Positions 25,919 through 35,808 are shown, numbered from the stretch's first letter. The stretch is DNA of 64,000 bases from Solibacillus sp040274725 (GCA_040274725.1 JBEMAQ010000006.1:1-64000), one strand, 5' to 3'. A program made the numbers and translations. The notes: a model not told the origin generated them from the letters alone.

Positions 25919-27906
25919 CACCATTCCTTATTCCAATCTCCGCCGCTGCCGCCGCCCATACCGCCAAAGCCGTTAATGTCTTTGCCGTAACCAAGAGTAA
26001 AGCGAATGCGGACGATATCGCCATCAAGGAAATACGCATCTGAGAAGCCGTAGTTCGGGAAATCCCCGTTGACGCTATACATCCAGCCAGAGCCGTTCGC
26101 GAAATCAAATTCGCCTAAACTATCCGGAGAGTAATCAGCTTTATTTGCATATGTTGAATTTTCTTCAATAAGTGCCCATAAGTCATCAGGAATACTTAAG
26201 TTTGTAAGTATGCCCTTTTTATTAATAGCCTGTAGATAGAAATTGTTATCTAGTGAGCCTGTTTGGTTGTAGGTGAAGCCGTGATTGCGTAAAAATTGGT
26301 CTAAAATATAGCTGCCTTTTTCACCCTTGTGAATGTCCATTTTTGTTGGCGGAATTAAATGGTCGATACCGAGTGTTGATGCCTCTAAGCTCATCGTTAC
26401 TTGGCCAATGACACTGTTATCCTCGACCGCCTCCGAATGCACGACGAAGTTTTCTGTTACAGCGCGTCCGTCATCATCCCACGCTTTAATGGAAATATTA
26501 TTTTCGCCTTCCTGCAGCACGAGCTTATAGCTTGTTTTTGTACTGTCATCCCAGGTGAACGGAATATGTGTGCCGTTTACTTTGACAAGCACATTTTTCC
26601 CGCGAATGCGCTCTCCGCTTGCGGTAGTAGGCCATACATTGATTGTTTTAATATCACCTTTAACGGCCGTACCTGTTTTCAAATCTGTGACAAGCTTTGG
26701 TGCATTTGGGTCGACCTTTACCTCTTCTTTGACGTTAGGATCCTTGTAAACAAGCTTAAATTGACGGGCAAGCTCCTCGTCGTTGTAGTCACCTTCAAGC
26801 TTAATAATATTTGTGCCGTGAACAAGTGTAACTGTGTAATCTTTATTATTTGCAGATGTAATGACTGCGTCGTTTAACGTTACAGTTAGCGGTACATCGT
26901 CATCATCCGCAGTAGCAGAGGCATAAAATGAAAAATCAGCACTGCTAACACGTTTTTCCTCTAAGTCTGTATGAAGCGTAATTTTGCTTTTAATTTTTTC
27001 GTAATGAACAGTGAAAGCTTTTTCAATTTGCTCACCATTTAATGAAGCAACAAGTGTAATTGTATTTTCACCAATGCGTAAATCCGCTTTATAAGCTGTA
27101 CCGCCGAGTGGTGGAATATCGGTATCATTGACCGACACCGTTAAATCAACCTTTTGCGCTGCCTTTTTCGCCTGAGCTGTAAAGGTAATGGCTGGATCTG
27201 TAAGCTCGCTATTTTTTAAATTTGTTAAAATGACGATTTCCTTTGAATTAAGGGAAATCGTATAGGTCTGTGTGGCGGTTAATAGCTTGCCATCCGCATC
27301 TTTGTAAGTAGCCGTAAATGTAACTATATTTTTTCCTTCATTAAATGTAAGCTCGCCGTTGAAATCTGTTAACAGCTCATTATTTAACGAGACGTCCATA
27401 GTAATAGGTGTCAGTGTCTCATCTAAATGACTAATCGTTACATAATAAACTGGCTCAGTAATCGTTTCGTTATTTGTTAAATTCGTTGAGAAATAATGGT
27501 TTTGCTCCTCGGCCTCGTCGACAATTTCTGTTAAATCACTTTGCTTATTTGTTGAATTAGTAGAGGTAGCATTATAGTTCTCTGCTGCTGCGATTTTTTG
27601 CTCAGTCGGAATTTGACTCGACTGCTCAATGGCAGGTGCCTCGGGTTGCTGAGAAGACTCCTCAGTTTTGTCATTTTTGGTATTGCCGGTTATGGAGGTG
27701 GTCTCACCAACTTCACTGTTAGTAGAAGCCTCACCTGCGAGCTTCAATGAGGAAGCATTCTCAAAAGGTGTGCTGAAATCAAAATTGTCCTGTGCCCTGT
27801 TTGTGCTGTATGTAAAAATTACAAACACAAAAAGTAAGTATGACAGCAGCACGTACAGTAGTGGTCGTTTGTATTGCTGCATCGCTAAATAAACTTTATT
27901 CATCAT
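25918..27906 (-). CDS. Membrane-anchored multi-Ig-like and DUF4430 protein
   Basis: A 662-residue protein with an N-terminal signal-anchor helix (about residues 15-33), a Ser/Thr/Asn-rich spacer (about 40-140), four beta-sandwich repeats (about 150-490; each contains a phrase like GENTITLVA or GTNIIKLEG) and a C-terminal DUF4430 domain (about 500-645) with the hallmark GSGWMYSVNGDFPNYGFSD and ending RFTLGYGKDI. A glycine-rich tail follows. The repeats would act as a rod lifting the DUF4430 domain from the membrane into the wall, a bridge between SLH proteins and the transporter. No catalytic site is seen. TGATG overlap couples it to the toroid gene downstream. Confidence 0.82.
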   Translation of the reverse strand: MMNKVYLAMQQYKRPLLYVLLSYLLFVFVIFTYSTNRAQDNFDFSTPFENASSLKLAGEASTNSEVGETTSITGNTKNDKTEESSQQPEAPAIEQSSQIPTEQKIAAAENYNATSTNSTNKQSDLTEIVDEAEEQNHYFSTNLTNNETITEPVYYVTISHLDETLTPITMDVSLNNELLTDFNGELTFNEGKNIVTFTATYKDADGKLLTATQTYTISLNSKEIVILTNLKNSELTDPAITFTAQAKKAAQKVDLTVSVNDTDIPPLGGTAYKADLRIGENTITLVASLNGEQIEKAFTVHYEKIKSKITLHTDLEEKRVSSADFSFYASATADDDDVPLTVTLNDAVITSANNKDYTVTLVHGTNIIKLEGDYNDEELARQFKLVYKDPNVKEEVKVDPNAPKLVTDLKTGTAVKGDIKTINVWPTTASGERIRGKNVLVKVNGTHIPFTWDDSTKTSYKLVLQEGENNISIKAWDDDGRAVTENFVVHSEAVEDNSVIGQVTMSLEASTLGIDHLIPPTKMDIHKGEKGSYILDQFLRNHGFTYNQTGSLDNNFYLQAINKKGILTNLSIPDDLWALIEENSTYANKADYSPDSLGEFDFANGSGWMYSVNGDFPNYGFSDAYFLDGDIVRIRFTLGYGKDINGFGGMGGGSGGDWNKEW

Positions 27907-27980
27907 TTTTCCCTCTTTTCACAACTAAAGAAAACTTTTAAAGCATTAAAAACTTTCGTTAATCGTGAGACGTAAAATGC

Positions 27981-28005
27981 AAGGCAGCCACAGCGTGACT
28001 ACCTT
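27981..28005 (-). other. Intergenic stem-loop
   Basis: AAGGcAGcCAC and GTGaCTaCCTT form an imperfect stem around a 3-base loop between two genes of the leftward operon. The T-run is on the + strand side, so on the leftward message it is more likely a processing or partial-termination element than a full terminator. Confidence 0.4.
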
Positions 28006-28012
28006 GATTTTT

Positions 28013-31000
28013 TTAAATCATGTGAATTGCTTCTAACGTTTTACGTAAAATTTTGGCCATTTGGGCACGTGTTAAATGACCTTTTGGATCAAACACATTG
28101 CCGGCTTTGCCTTGCATAATGTGCAGAGCATTTAATGTTGCAATTGCCTCTGTATAGTTTGCGTTAATTTGTGCTTGGTCCGCATAGACAGCAGCTGTCG
28201 CTTTTGGCGTGCTGTCCTTTTGGATGTACTGCATTACGCGGTACATGAATGCCGCTGCGTGCTCGCGGCTAAGTGTTGTACCTGGATTAAAGTCACCAGG
28301 TGAGTTCGTAATACCAGCCTCGTATAGCGCTTGGATATCCGCCTCATACCATTTACCCTTTGTATCCGCATAATGTGTTGCTTCTGTCGCTGTTAAATTT
28401 AAAGCACGTGCAATCATCGCACCAAATTGAGCGCGTGTAATTGATTTGTTTGGTTCAAATGTTGTATCAGATGTACCGTTCACAACGTAACGAGACGCTA
28501 AAAATTCGATGTCGTCCTTGTTTGCTAATTTCGCGATATCATCAAATGTAATGACCTTTGTTGAGTACACATACTCATCATTTGAGTTTGCATAAATGGA
28601 CACTTCACCGTTTTTGATTTGGTGCGGCACTGCTTTATATTCACCATCTACTACACGTAAAATGACACCTGATGAATCCTGTGCAATTGGTGTAAGTGAC
28701 GCTGTTGGACCTGCTGTGAAAAGTGTTAAAGGAACCTTCACTTTCACGTATTGATTTTTTAATTCAATCGCGCGTTTTGAGCCGTCTGTACGTTTTTCTT
28801 CAAGCACTAGCTTAATGCCACGTTCACGGCCTTCACGATTTGCCTCAATCTTTAATTCAACATCTGCACCTTCTAAAATATCTGTAAATAAAGCTGTTGG
28901 TACTTCAATTGCAACATTGTTTTCATTTCGAATGACAACTGTTTCTGCTACCTGTGCTTTAATTTCTTTTACAACAGCAGGAGTTAGGGCTAGCTGCATT
29001 GTCGAAGTGTTGCCTTCTACTGCGATATCAATCGTGTTTTCTGCTGTATTGACAGTGACCGTTTTGATTGGTGCAGTAGTGTCAGTGTTCACTGAATTGC
29101 TTGTATTTACTGGCGTATTTATATTCGTTGTTTCTGTTTCAGTAGCTGATGTAGTTGGTGTTTCTACAGGTTTTGTTGTTGAAGTTGGTGCTGATGAAGA
29201 GCCACCTGAACTAGAACCGCCAGAAGAGCTGTTTGAGCTTGCTGGCTCGCGGTTATCACGGTCATTGTCACGGTCCTCACTTTGACTGTTATTGCCGCCA
29301 CCTCCATTGTTTTCTTTATCCTCTGTATTCGGTTTATCGGTCGTTGAATTTAAAAATACTAGCTGTGATTCAGCAGCTACTAGCTTTGTTAAATTCGCTA
29401 CAAGTGCTTGTTGCGCTAGTGTTAAAGCTACAAAGAGTGTACGTGCTTCTTGAATTTTTGCGGCATCGGTTAAAGCTACAGTTGCTGGTAAAGCATTAAT
29501 TGCCACATCTACCTTCGCTGCGGCAGTTTCATTTTCACGTGCTACTTTTAGTTCAGCAATTTTTGCTGTTAATGGTGCTAGTAATTGTTTGTTTGTTACA
29601 AGCTCCTGCTGCTCAGTTGTTAATGTAGTAAATGCATTTTGTGCTTCTACAAGGTTTGCCTCGTCTGTTAAAGCCAACTTTTCAACAACAGGCAAAGCTT
29701 CAATTAAACTAATCACTGCTTGGATTTCTGCTTTATATTGAGCAGCTACATCACGTAATTCCTCTAACACTTGGGCTAAAGTATCTAAGAAATGTGCATT
29801 TGTAACATCTACTTTTAGTTTGTCGTCTAACGCGTCATAAGCCGATTGAGCTGCAAGAATAGACGTTTCATCTATAAGTGTTACACTGTCGGCAGTTGTT
29901 AAAGCATTAATTTGATCCACAACATTCGTGACTGTTAAGTTATTGAAAGCTATTTGTAGCTCGTCTAGTAATAGAAGCGCTTCTTCTAAAATGTGTGCGT
30001 TTGTAACGCCGACTTGCTGTGTTCCTGTTAAAGCTTCAAATGCTGCTTGCACGTCTAAAACAATTGCTTTGTCTGCTAACGTTAAATTTTCTTTTGCTGG
30101 TAAAGCATCAATTAATTCGATAACAGGTTGTGCAACTGCTTTATTTACTTCAATTAAATTGGCAACCGCCTCCTGTGCCGCTGTTAATGTCACGACTGTT
30201 GAAGTACGAACTAACTTTTGTTGCTGTTCATTTAGTGCTTCAAAGTTTGCTGTAATTTCATTGACTGTGGCCTCGTCAGCTATTGTAATATTTTCAGGAG
30301 CTGGCAAAGCTTTAATAGCAGTAGTTATTGCTGTTGCTTGATCATCTAGATTTTCTAAATTTGTTACAGTGTCTAATTCATCTGCGGTTAATTTGTTAAC
30401 GTCATACAGAATAGAAGCTAAAACATCTTCATTTGCTACATCTGATGTGCTGATTAATTCGATTAACGCTGCAATTTTTGCTTTTTCATAAGCGGAGCGT
30501 AATTGTTCTTCCGCCTCGCTTAATTTAGCTTGAGAAATATTTACCGTACGGACTGTTTTAAATGCATGCTCATAAGCTACATTTACTTCTGCATTATTTA
30601 ATAAAATATCCTTTGCAGAAGAGCTATTAATTGTTGCCATAATTTCTGTTATAGCGTCTTTGTTAACACGTGGGAAGAACTGGGTATCCTCGCTGCCACC
30701 CATCGCGTATCCGCCACCAATATCACTACCATAGGCAATGGTAAATTGCACACGCATAATGTCATCGTTCATTAAATAGTAATCAGCGAATCCAACGTTC
30801 GGGAAAACGTTATTTACTGCATACATCCAGCCTGATAAATAGTTAAAGTCAAACTCACCCAAACCGTAACCGATTGGGTCAAAAGGATAACTGTCTAAAT
30901 CGGGCTTTTCCCACTCATTCATGAAGGCATCCATTAATGCCTCTGGGAAGCTCGGCTCTTTTTCGAGTAAGTTACCGCCCTGAATAACGGATAAGTAATA

Positions 31001-31570
31001 GCCACTATCTACTGAACCTGTGTAATCAGACGTGAAGTTGTAATTTGCTAAAATTCGTTCAAGGTGATGCGCTCCATTTTCGCCATTAATAATAGGGACT
31101 TTAATAGGCTCGATTAAATAATCCATTCCAGCAACGAAGGCATCCATACTAAATGTAAATTCACCAATGACTTCACCGATTGCTGCTTTTTTATATTCGA
31201 CTTCAATCGAACGTTCAAGTATTTGGTCCTCATAGTTAACAAGGATGTAAAGATTGTTAATTCCTTCATCGAGGTACACGGTATAACTTGTTTTCACTTC
31301 ATCTGACCAGTTAATACCAACATCTTTTCCGTTATTTGTAACAGTCACATATTTATTTTCAATTTTTTTGTCATGAATATCCTTAGCCCAAATATCAAAC
31401 GTAAAGCGATTTGATTTTGTTTGAATCTTGTCCTTTAAATCAATTCGTAATGTATTTCCTTCCGATGCCTGCACGGTCGGAAGTGAAGTGCCTACTGCAA
31501 ATAGTAGCTGTGAGCAAACTAAAATAACGGCAATGAAGCTTATCGTTATTTTTTTAAAACGATTAAACAC
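28013..31570 (-). CDS. S-layer (SLH) protein with DUF4430 cobalamin-binding-type domain and helical stalk repeats
   Basis: Starting at GTG 31570 (GGGGG eight bases upstream; the TTG at 31609 has none) the protein has 1185 residues: signal peptide (1-35), Ig-like domain (about 38-130), DUF4430 (about 133-290, with SGWMYAVNNVFPNVG and the ending IAYGSDIGG), then seven or so helical repeats with the pattern I-LP---LTL-D---V--A---Y--LT--Q---VTN (about 370-740), a Ser/Gly linker, a beta domain and three SLH domains (about 1005-1185). SLH domains bind pyruvylated wall polymer, so it sits at the cell surface. The C-terminal 230 residues are nearly identical to those of the protein at 37818-43046. 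Confidence 0.87.
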   Translation of the reverse strand: MFNRFKKITISFIAVILVCSQLLFAVGTSLPTVQASEGNTLRIDLKDKIQTKSNRFTFDIWAKDIHDKKIENKYVTVTNNGKDVGINWSDEVKTSYTVYLDEGINNLYILVNYEDQILERSIEVEYKKAAIGEVIGEFTFSMDAFVAGMDYLIEPIKVPIINGENGAHHLERILANYNFTSDYTGSVDSGYYLSVIQGGNLLEKEPSFPEALMDAFMNEWEKPDLDSYPFDPIGYGLGEFDFNYLSGWMYAVNNVFPNVGFADYYLMNDDIMRVQFTIAYGSDIGGGYAMGGSEDTQFFPRVNKDAITEIMATINSSSAKDILLNNAEVNVAYEHAFKTVRTVNISQAKLSEAEEQLRSAYEKAKIAALIELISTSDVANEDVLASILYDVNKLTADELDTVTNLENLDDQATAITTAIKALPAPENITIADEATVNEITANFEALNEQQQKLVRTSTVVTLTAAQEAVANLIEVNKAVAQPVIELIDALPAKENLTLADKAIVLDVQAAFEALTGTQQVGVTNAHILEEALLLLDELQIAFNNLTVTNVVDQINALTTADSVTLIDETSILAAQSAYDALDDKLKVDVTNAHFLDTLAQVLEELRDVAAQYKAEIQAVISLIEALPVVEKLALTDEANLVEAQNAFTTLTTEQQELVTNKQLLAPLTAKIAELKVARENETAAAKVDVAINALPATVALTDAAKIQEARTLFVALTLAQQALVANLTKLVAAESQLVFLNSTTDKPNTEDKENNGGGGNNSQSEDRDNDRDNREPASSNSSSGGSSSGGSSSAPTSTTKPVETPTTSATETETTNINTPVNTSNSVNTDTTAPIKTVTVNTAENTIDIAVEGNTSTMQLALTPAVVKEIKAQVAETVVIRNENNVAIEVPTALFTDILEGADVELKIEANREGRERGIKLVLEEKRTDGSKRAIELKNQYVKVKVPLTLFTAGPTASLTPIAQDSSGVILRVVDGEYKAVPHQIKNGEVSIYANSNDEYVYSTKVITFDDIAKLANKDDIEFLASRYVVNGTSDTTFEPNKSITRAQFGAMIARALNLTATEATHYADTKGKWYEADIQALYEAGITNSPGDFNPGTTLSREHAAAFMYRVMQYIQKDSTPKATAAVYADQAQINANYTEAIATLNALHIMQGKAGNVFDPKGHLTRAQMAKILRKTLEAIHMI

Positions 31571-31662
31571 GCTTTTTTCCCCCAATTGTTCTCTCTTGTC
31601 AAAACTCAAAATTTATTAAAAATCTACACAGTAATCAAATATAGTAGATGGGTTTTTAAGTG

Positions 31663-31690
31663 AGCACATCCCACAAAAGCGAGATGTGCT
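31663..31690 (-). other. Intergenic stem-loop
   Basis: A perfect 8-bp stem (AGCACATC/GATGTGCT) with a 12-base loop lies between the first two genes of the leftward operon. No U-run follows it on the leftward message, so it may stabilise or partly attenuate the transcript instead of ending it. Confidence 0.45.
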
Positions 31691-31702
31691 TTAGAACAGT
31701 CA

Positions 31703-34700
31703 TTACATTAATTCTGCAATACCTAAAGTGCGCTTTAAAATTTTTGCCATATGTGAGCGTGTTAAATTGTTCTTTGGCATAAACTCGCGATTATCATTAC
31801 CTGTCATAACCTCAAGGCTATTTAATAAACCAACATCATTTAATACTTCTTTAGACATTTTGTTTGCATCCTTGAAATTTGTATTAATCGTGATTGATTG
31901 TGTATCTACCTCTGCATAGCGTAAAATACGCGCCATAATTAATGCGGCCTGCTGACGTGTCACTTTACCTTGTGGATCAAATGTCGTTGCTGTTTTACCT
32001 GTTGTAATACCAGCCTCGAATAATGCTTGAACATCCTTTTCGTAATCCTTACCAACTACATCTGTAAATGGTACTGCTGCACTGCTTGGTACTAAGCCAA
32101 GTGCGCGTGAAATCATACGAGCAAATTGCGCACGCGTAATTTCAGCGTGAGGATTAAATACGCCAACATCCGTTCCTTTAATAATTTGGCGGTTTGCCAA
32201 ATACAGCACTTCCGTTTTTGTTGAAAGCTTGTCTACATCATTGAACACAACATTTGGCTCAGCAAATTTGAATGTGCCGTCTTGCTTTAAGTTCAGTGTG
32301 ACATGTGTATCTGTCATGACATGCGAAATTGCGCTTACTGAATCACCGTTAGATTTTAAGAGCACTTTTTCATTTAGTGCTTTGCCATCAACAAAGAATT
32401 TTAATGGAATTTTTATTTTCATATAGCTTTTGTCCATCACGATTGTATGTGCAGTATCCTTTGCATCAATTGCTTTTACCTTCACATCAAATAATCCTGT
32501 ATTAAAGTTATATTGAGAAATTTCAACATTGACTGTCTTGAACCCTGAAATTGTATCGAGTTGCTTTGTAAGCTCTGCTAAATTGAACGTCGCTTGCACA
32601 CCGCGCGGGTCTGTAATTTCAAGTGTTTTTAAATTTTCTTGCTTTGTAGAAGAGAACACATCAGCTGGAATGTCGACTTTGAAAACACCGGCTGTTTTAT
32701 TTGATTCAATCGCTAGGACGTCTTTTTTAATCGTCATTTCGTGGTACGTCGTCGAGTTGGCCTCGTCCTCGAAATCCTCGCGCTCAAGCGCACCAACATT
32801 TAGCTCTTTTAATTTCGCTTCAAGTGCAGTCAATTTGTCTCGGTACAGTGCAGAGACAGTTTTTTGCTCATTCTCTTTTAATTCATTAAAATAGACGCGG
32901 GCTTTTCGCACAGCCTCTAAATCATTTAATGTTATATTCTCAACACTTGGTAGCTTAGAAATCAGTGTATTCACTTCTTTTACGGCTTTGCTTGTTCCAC
33001 CGCCACCGCCACCGCCGCCACCCGAGCTAGAGCTTGTGTTTGTTGGATTTTTCACGGCCTCTTCAATCGCCTCTTTATCAGCTTTTTTCGCTTCCTCTAA
33101 TAAAATCGCGATTTTTGCCTCCATCGTTTCTAATTTCGCTAAGTTCGTAATGGTAAGACGTTGTGCAGCAGATAGGGCATTATAATCACGGCGCGCGTTA
33201 TGAATCGCAATTTCATAATCGATTGTGATCGGATTTACAGAGGCAAGCGACTCAATCGTTTGAATTATGTTCGTCACTTTTAAATCCTCATCATATTGAG
33301 CAATTAATTGATTGAGCTTCCCTTCGATTGTGACAAGTGTGCTTAAGTTTGTAACTTGGTCGCGCTCCTCTGCTGTTAGCTTTTCATATGCTGCACGCGC
33401 CTGTGTGACTTGATTGGCATGGTCGCGCTTTAAGCTGTCCGTTGTAGGAAGGGCAGCGATTAAATTGATGGCCTCTACAATGCCCTGCACATTTTGTGTT
33501 TCATCATATTGAGCGTATAGCTCGATATCTTCTTCAGGCATGACAAGCTTTTCAGCAGGAAGATATTTTGTTCCTGTGCCGTCTTCTTTTGTATTCCAGC
33601 TTACGACATTATCTTCAATAGGCAGTTTAATTAAAGCGTAAGGGGATGCTTCGTCTTCCTCGATTGTTTTACCGTCTGCCCCAATAAATTCAATATCGTA
33701 TTCATCAGCCTTCATGTTTTTATACTCACCATTGATCATGTCGGTCATGTCATATAACGGGTTTTCGTTTTCTAAAAAGCGGTCATATGCAATAAGACCG
33801 TACAATGCTTGGTCTGTTGCCATCGCGTTCACAGTCGTTCCTGAGCCACCGCCGCCATCAAAGCCAGCTGTTACGTGCTTGAAGCCGCCGATTTCAGGTG
33901 ACGAGCCGCTGCCTGGTGCCCAAAATGTGAGCAGGGCATCGATCATATTGTTTGTATAAACCCCGTCCTCATAGTCACCCTCTGTTAAAAAATCAATTGT
34001 TTGCCCAATATAAGGTAGCTTGATCGAGTCATCTAACGGATCGATGTCCATCGCTGTTAGAGCGACGATAACTTGAACTGTACTTTCAGCGTTGACTGTA
34101 CCCCAGCTATCAAAGCCGCCGCTCTCTAACTGCAACTCATCAAGCGCGAGTAGTCCGCGCTCTACCGCTTTTGCAAAGTCCTCAAAGCTCGCTATTGCCC
34201 CAGTATTTTCGTAGCGTGCTTGATCAATGTAGTACGGTGCAAAAGCTTGTAGTGCCATCGCTGTAATATCAGGGTCAGGTAGGTTGCCACTTAATGCCCA
34301 GCCGCCTGTTGCTGCAATTTCCTTGTCTAAAATGTAATCAATCATTTTTCCGAACGTATTGACGTCAGGATTATTTTCATCTGGATATAAGTCATATTCA
34401 CCTGTATTAAGTGAGATGATTTCCCAAATTGGCCCGTTAATGCCTTGCTTATAGGAGAACGGGAATGATTCGGATAGCTTGGCGACAAAATCATGTCCAA
34501 CTACATCTCGAATGTCATAGCCAAGCGCAGATAACGCTAAAATGAGGCGTGACCATTCTGTCGATTTACTACGGTCAAGGACGCCTTCTCGATCTGATAC
34601 ATAGTCTTCAATGCGCTCAATATAATCATCGAAATAATTTTTTGGAATATGGTTGATGTAGTCATAGCCTGTATACATCCCGCGTAGTAAATCCATGACA

Positions 34701-34939
34701 GACCACTCTCCATATGTGGAGCCCATTTCAGGCTTTGTTACGGTTTCTAAAATATAGCGAGAGGAAGAGTTAATATAAAAGCCAATTGGTGGTTTTTCAT
34801 CCTCCCAGAAACGGACTTCTAATGTTTTATAGGTAGTTTCCGGATCATAGGCTACGGCAAATGCGTTTTTTGGAAGTGTAGTAAATGCCATCGTCGCAGC
34901 GACGGATAGAACCGTGATTTTTTTGAACAGTTTTTTCAT
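31703..34939 (-). CDS. S-layer (SLH) protein with alpha/alpha-toroid domain
   Basis: First gene of the leftward cobalamin-riboswitch operon; 1078 residues. It has a signal peptide (1-28), a toroid domain (about 50-400, with DPDITAMALQAFAPYY, LESGGFDSWGTVNAESTVQVIVALTAM), a Listeria-Bacteroides-type beta repeat (about 455-500, ending ELYAQYDE), helical stalk repeats (about 505-665), a Ser/Gly tract of nine glycines, one more helical repeat, a beta domain (about 750-900) and three SLH domains (about 905-1078). It should display an intrinsic-factor-like barrel on the wall; the matching DUF4430 partner is the next gene. AGGAGG lies seven bases before the ATG. Confidence 0.87.
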   Translation of the reverse strand: MKKLFKKITVLSVAATMAFTTLPKNAFAVAYDPETTYKTLEVRFWEDEKPPIGFYINSSSRYILETVTKPEMGSTYGEWSVMDLLRGMYTGYDYINHIPKNYFDDYIERIEDYVSDREGVLDRSKSTEWSRLILALSALGYDIRDVVGHDFVAKLSESFPFSYKQGINGPIWEIISLNTGEYDLYPDENNPDVNTFGKMIDYILDKEIAATGGWALSGNLPDPDITAMALQAFAPYYIDQARYENTGAIASFEDFAKAVERGLLALDELQLESGGFDSWGTVNAESTVQVIVALTAMDIDPLDDSIKLPYIGQTIDFLTEGDYEDGVYTNNMIDALLTFWAPGSGSSPEIGGFKHVTAGFDGGGGSGTTVNAMATDQALYGLIAYDRFLENENPLYDMTDMINGEYKNMKADEYDIEFIGADGKTIEEDEASPYALIKLPIEDNVVSWNTKEDGTGTKYLPAEKLVMPEEDIELYAQYDETQNVQGIVEAINLIAALPTTDSLKRDHANQVTQARAAYEKLTAEERDQVTNLSTLVTIEGKLNQLIAQYDEDLKVTNIIQTIESLASVNPITIDYEIAIHNARRDYNALSAAQRLTITNLAKLETMEAKIAILLEEAKKADKEAIEEAVKNPTNTSSSSGGGGGGGGGTSKAVKEVNTLISKLPSVENITLNDLEAVRKARVYFNELKENEQKTVSALYRDKLTALEAKLKELNVGALEREDFEDEANSTTYHEMTIKKDVLAIESNKTAGVFKVDIPADVFSSTKQENLKTLEITDPRGVQATFNLAELTKQLDTISGFKTVNVEISQYNFNTGLFDVKVKAIDAKDTAHTIVMDKSYMKIKIPLKFFVDGKALNEKVLLKSNGDSVSAISHVMTDTHVTLNLKQDGTFKFAEPNVVFNDVDKLSTKTEVLYLANRQIIKGTDVGVFNPHAEITRAQFARMISRALGLVPSSAAVPFTDVVGKDYEKDVQALFEAGITTGKTATTFDPQGKVTRQQAALIMARILRYAEVDTQSITINTNFKDANKMSKEVLNDVGLLNSLEVMTGNDNREFMPKNNLTRSHMAKILKRTLGIAELM

Positions 34940-34965
34940 GCTTGATTCCTCCTGAAATTAGTCGA

Positions 34966-35030
34966 ATAAAAAAAGATTCTTCTTTTAAAAAAGTGTAGTA
35001 ACAACAGCACTCTTCAAAAGAAAGAATCTC
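34966..35030 (-). terminator. Second leader terminator of leftward B12 operon
   Basis: On the minus strand AGATTCTTTCTTTT and AAAAGAAGAATCT form a long stem followed by seven T, about 30 bases before the first gene. It is the second of two tandem terminators in this leader. Confidence 0.75.
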
Positions 35031-35063
35031 CAAATATACGTTTCATACGAATAATTGACAAAA

Positions 35064-35111
35064 TAAAAAAGAGAATTTCTTCTTGTAGTTACTACAAAAA
35101 GAAACGCTCTC
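35064..35111 (-). terminator. First leader terminator of leftward B12 operon
   Basis: On the minus strand GAGA-TTTCTTTTTGTAG and CTACAAGAAGAAATTCTC form a stem of about 17 pairs with a small bulge, followed by six T. It sits about 150 bases after the aptamer and would be the expression platform of the cobalamin riboswitch. Confidence 0.8.
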
Positions 35112-35224
35112 ATGAATTAGTCAGGTTACAAAGCATACGTCACTATAGTGAAATAATAAATTTGCTAAGGCAAATTTTAAAAAATATTTTACTGAAATAG
35201 TGATAAAAACATTCGTATAATTGT

Positions 35225-35253
35225 CCGTACATTCTCCTAAATTCCGAAGAGAG
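35225..35253 (-). promoter_or_regulatory. Conserved 29-nt post-aptamer element (copy 1)
   Basis: A 29-base stretch, beginning CTCTCTTCGGAATTTAGG when read leftward, is identical to one at 43509-43537 on the other strand. In both leaders it starts 12-14 bases after the cobalamin aptamer. Its GAGAAT can pair with ATTCTC in the first terminator, so an antiterminator role is possible. Confidence 0.6.
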
Positions 35254-35264
35254 TTGTTACGATC

Positions 35265-35440
35265 AGACATAGACAGGTCTCCTGACTTATACTTCACTTT
35301 ACTTTGAGCCCTTCCCATTTACATGTGTAAACAGTGGATCATGCTCATTTCATCCGTATATACAGTTGCGGAAACAGCTTCGGATTCGCACCGAATTCCC
35401 TATTAAGCTAAACAAGTAGCATCTATATCCTGCAATAAGT
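35265..35440 (-). ncRNA. Cobalamin riboswitch of the leftward operon
   Basis: Read on the minus strand this has all the main cobalamin aptamer blocks in order: AATAGGGAA, GGTGCGAATCC, CCGCAACTGTA, CCACTG, GGGAAGG and the closing B12 box GTCAGGAGACCTGTC. It lies about 330 bases before the SLH-toroid gene, followed by two tandem terminators, so cobalamin binding should stop transcription of the surface-protein and ECF operon. Confidence 0.95.
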
Positions 35441-35507
35441 ATTTAATTAGTACTGCTTAAATTAAAGTAAGATTAAAAAGGAAAATATAGTTAGTATATT
35501 TTTATTC

Positions 35508-35535
35508 ATTATAACGTAGTTTATTGAAATGTAAA
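35508..35535 (-). promoter_or_regulatory. Candidate promoter of leftward B12 operon
   Basis: On the minus strand TTTACA (35530-35535) and a perfect TATAAT (35508-35513) are 16 bases apart, upstream of the riboswitch aptamer, giving a start near 35500. Confidence 0.6.
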
Positions 35536-35698
35536 CTATAACTTTCAGAGTATTTTTTGTAAATAGATTATTTCGAGCTTTGTATAATAACTGATACTAA
35601 ATTTGGGAATAAAAAGTTATATTGATATTTTCATCCTTAAAGCTTACAATGTGTAAATAATATTCAGAACTTTTGAATATTAAAAATAAAATACTAGT

Positions 35699-35808
35699 TT
35701 ATAAGGCGCTTTGAAGCAATTTGAAGCTTAATGGGAATTTGGTGAAAGTCCAAAACGATCCGGTCACTGTGAATGGCAAGTCCATGAGTCAGACACCACC
35801 TTATAGAC
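35699..35808 (+). ncRNA. Cobalamin-type riboswitch of the beta-propeller operon (short variant)
   Basis: A compact aptamer closed by TATAAGG/CCTTATA (35700-35706 with 35799-35805). It has ATGGGAA, GGTGAAAGTCC, CCGGTCACTGTGA and a B12-box-like AGTCAGACACC. The peripheral CCACTG/GGGAAGG arm seen in the other two riboswitches here is missing. A terminator follows at 35880. The family call is strong; it is a diverged or minimal class. Confidence 0.85.

Noticed and set aside
32988..33020. Poly-proline ORF on the + strand
   Set aside because: It is the antisense shadow of the nine-glycine linker in the SLH protein at 31703-34939.
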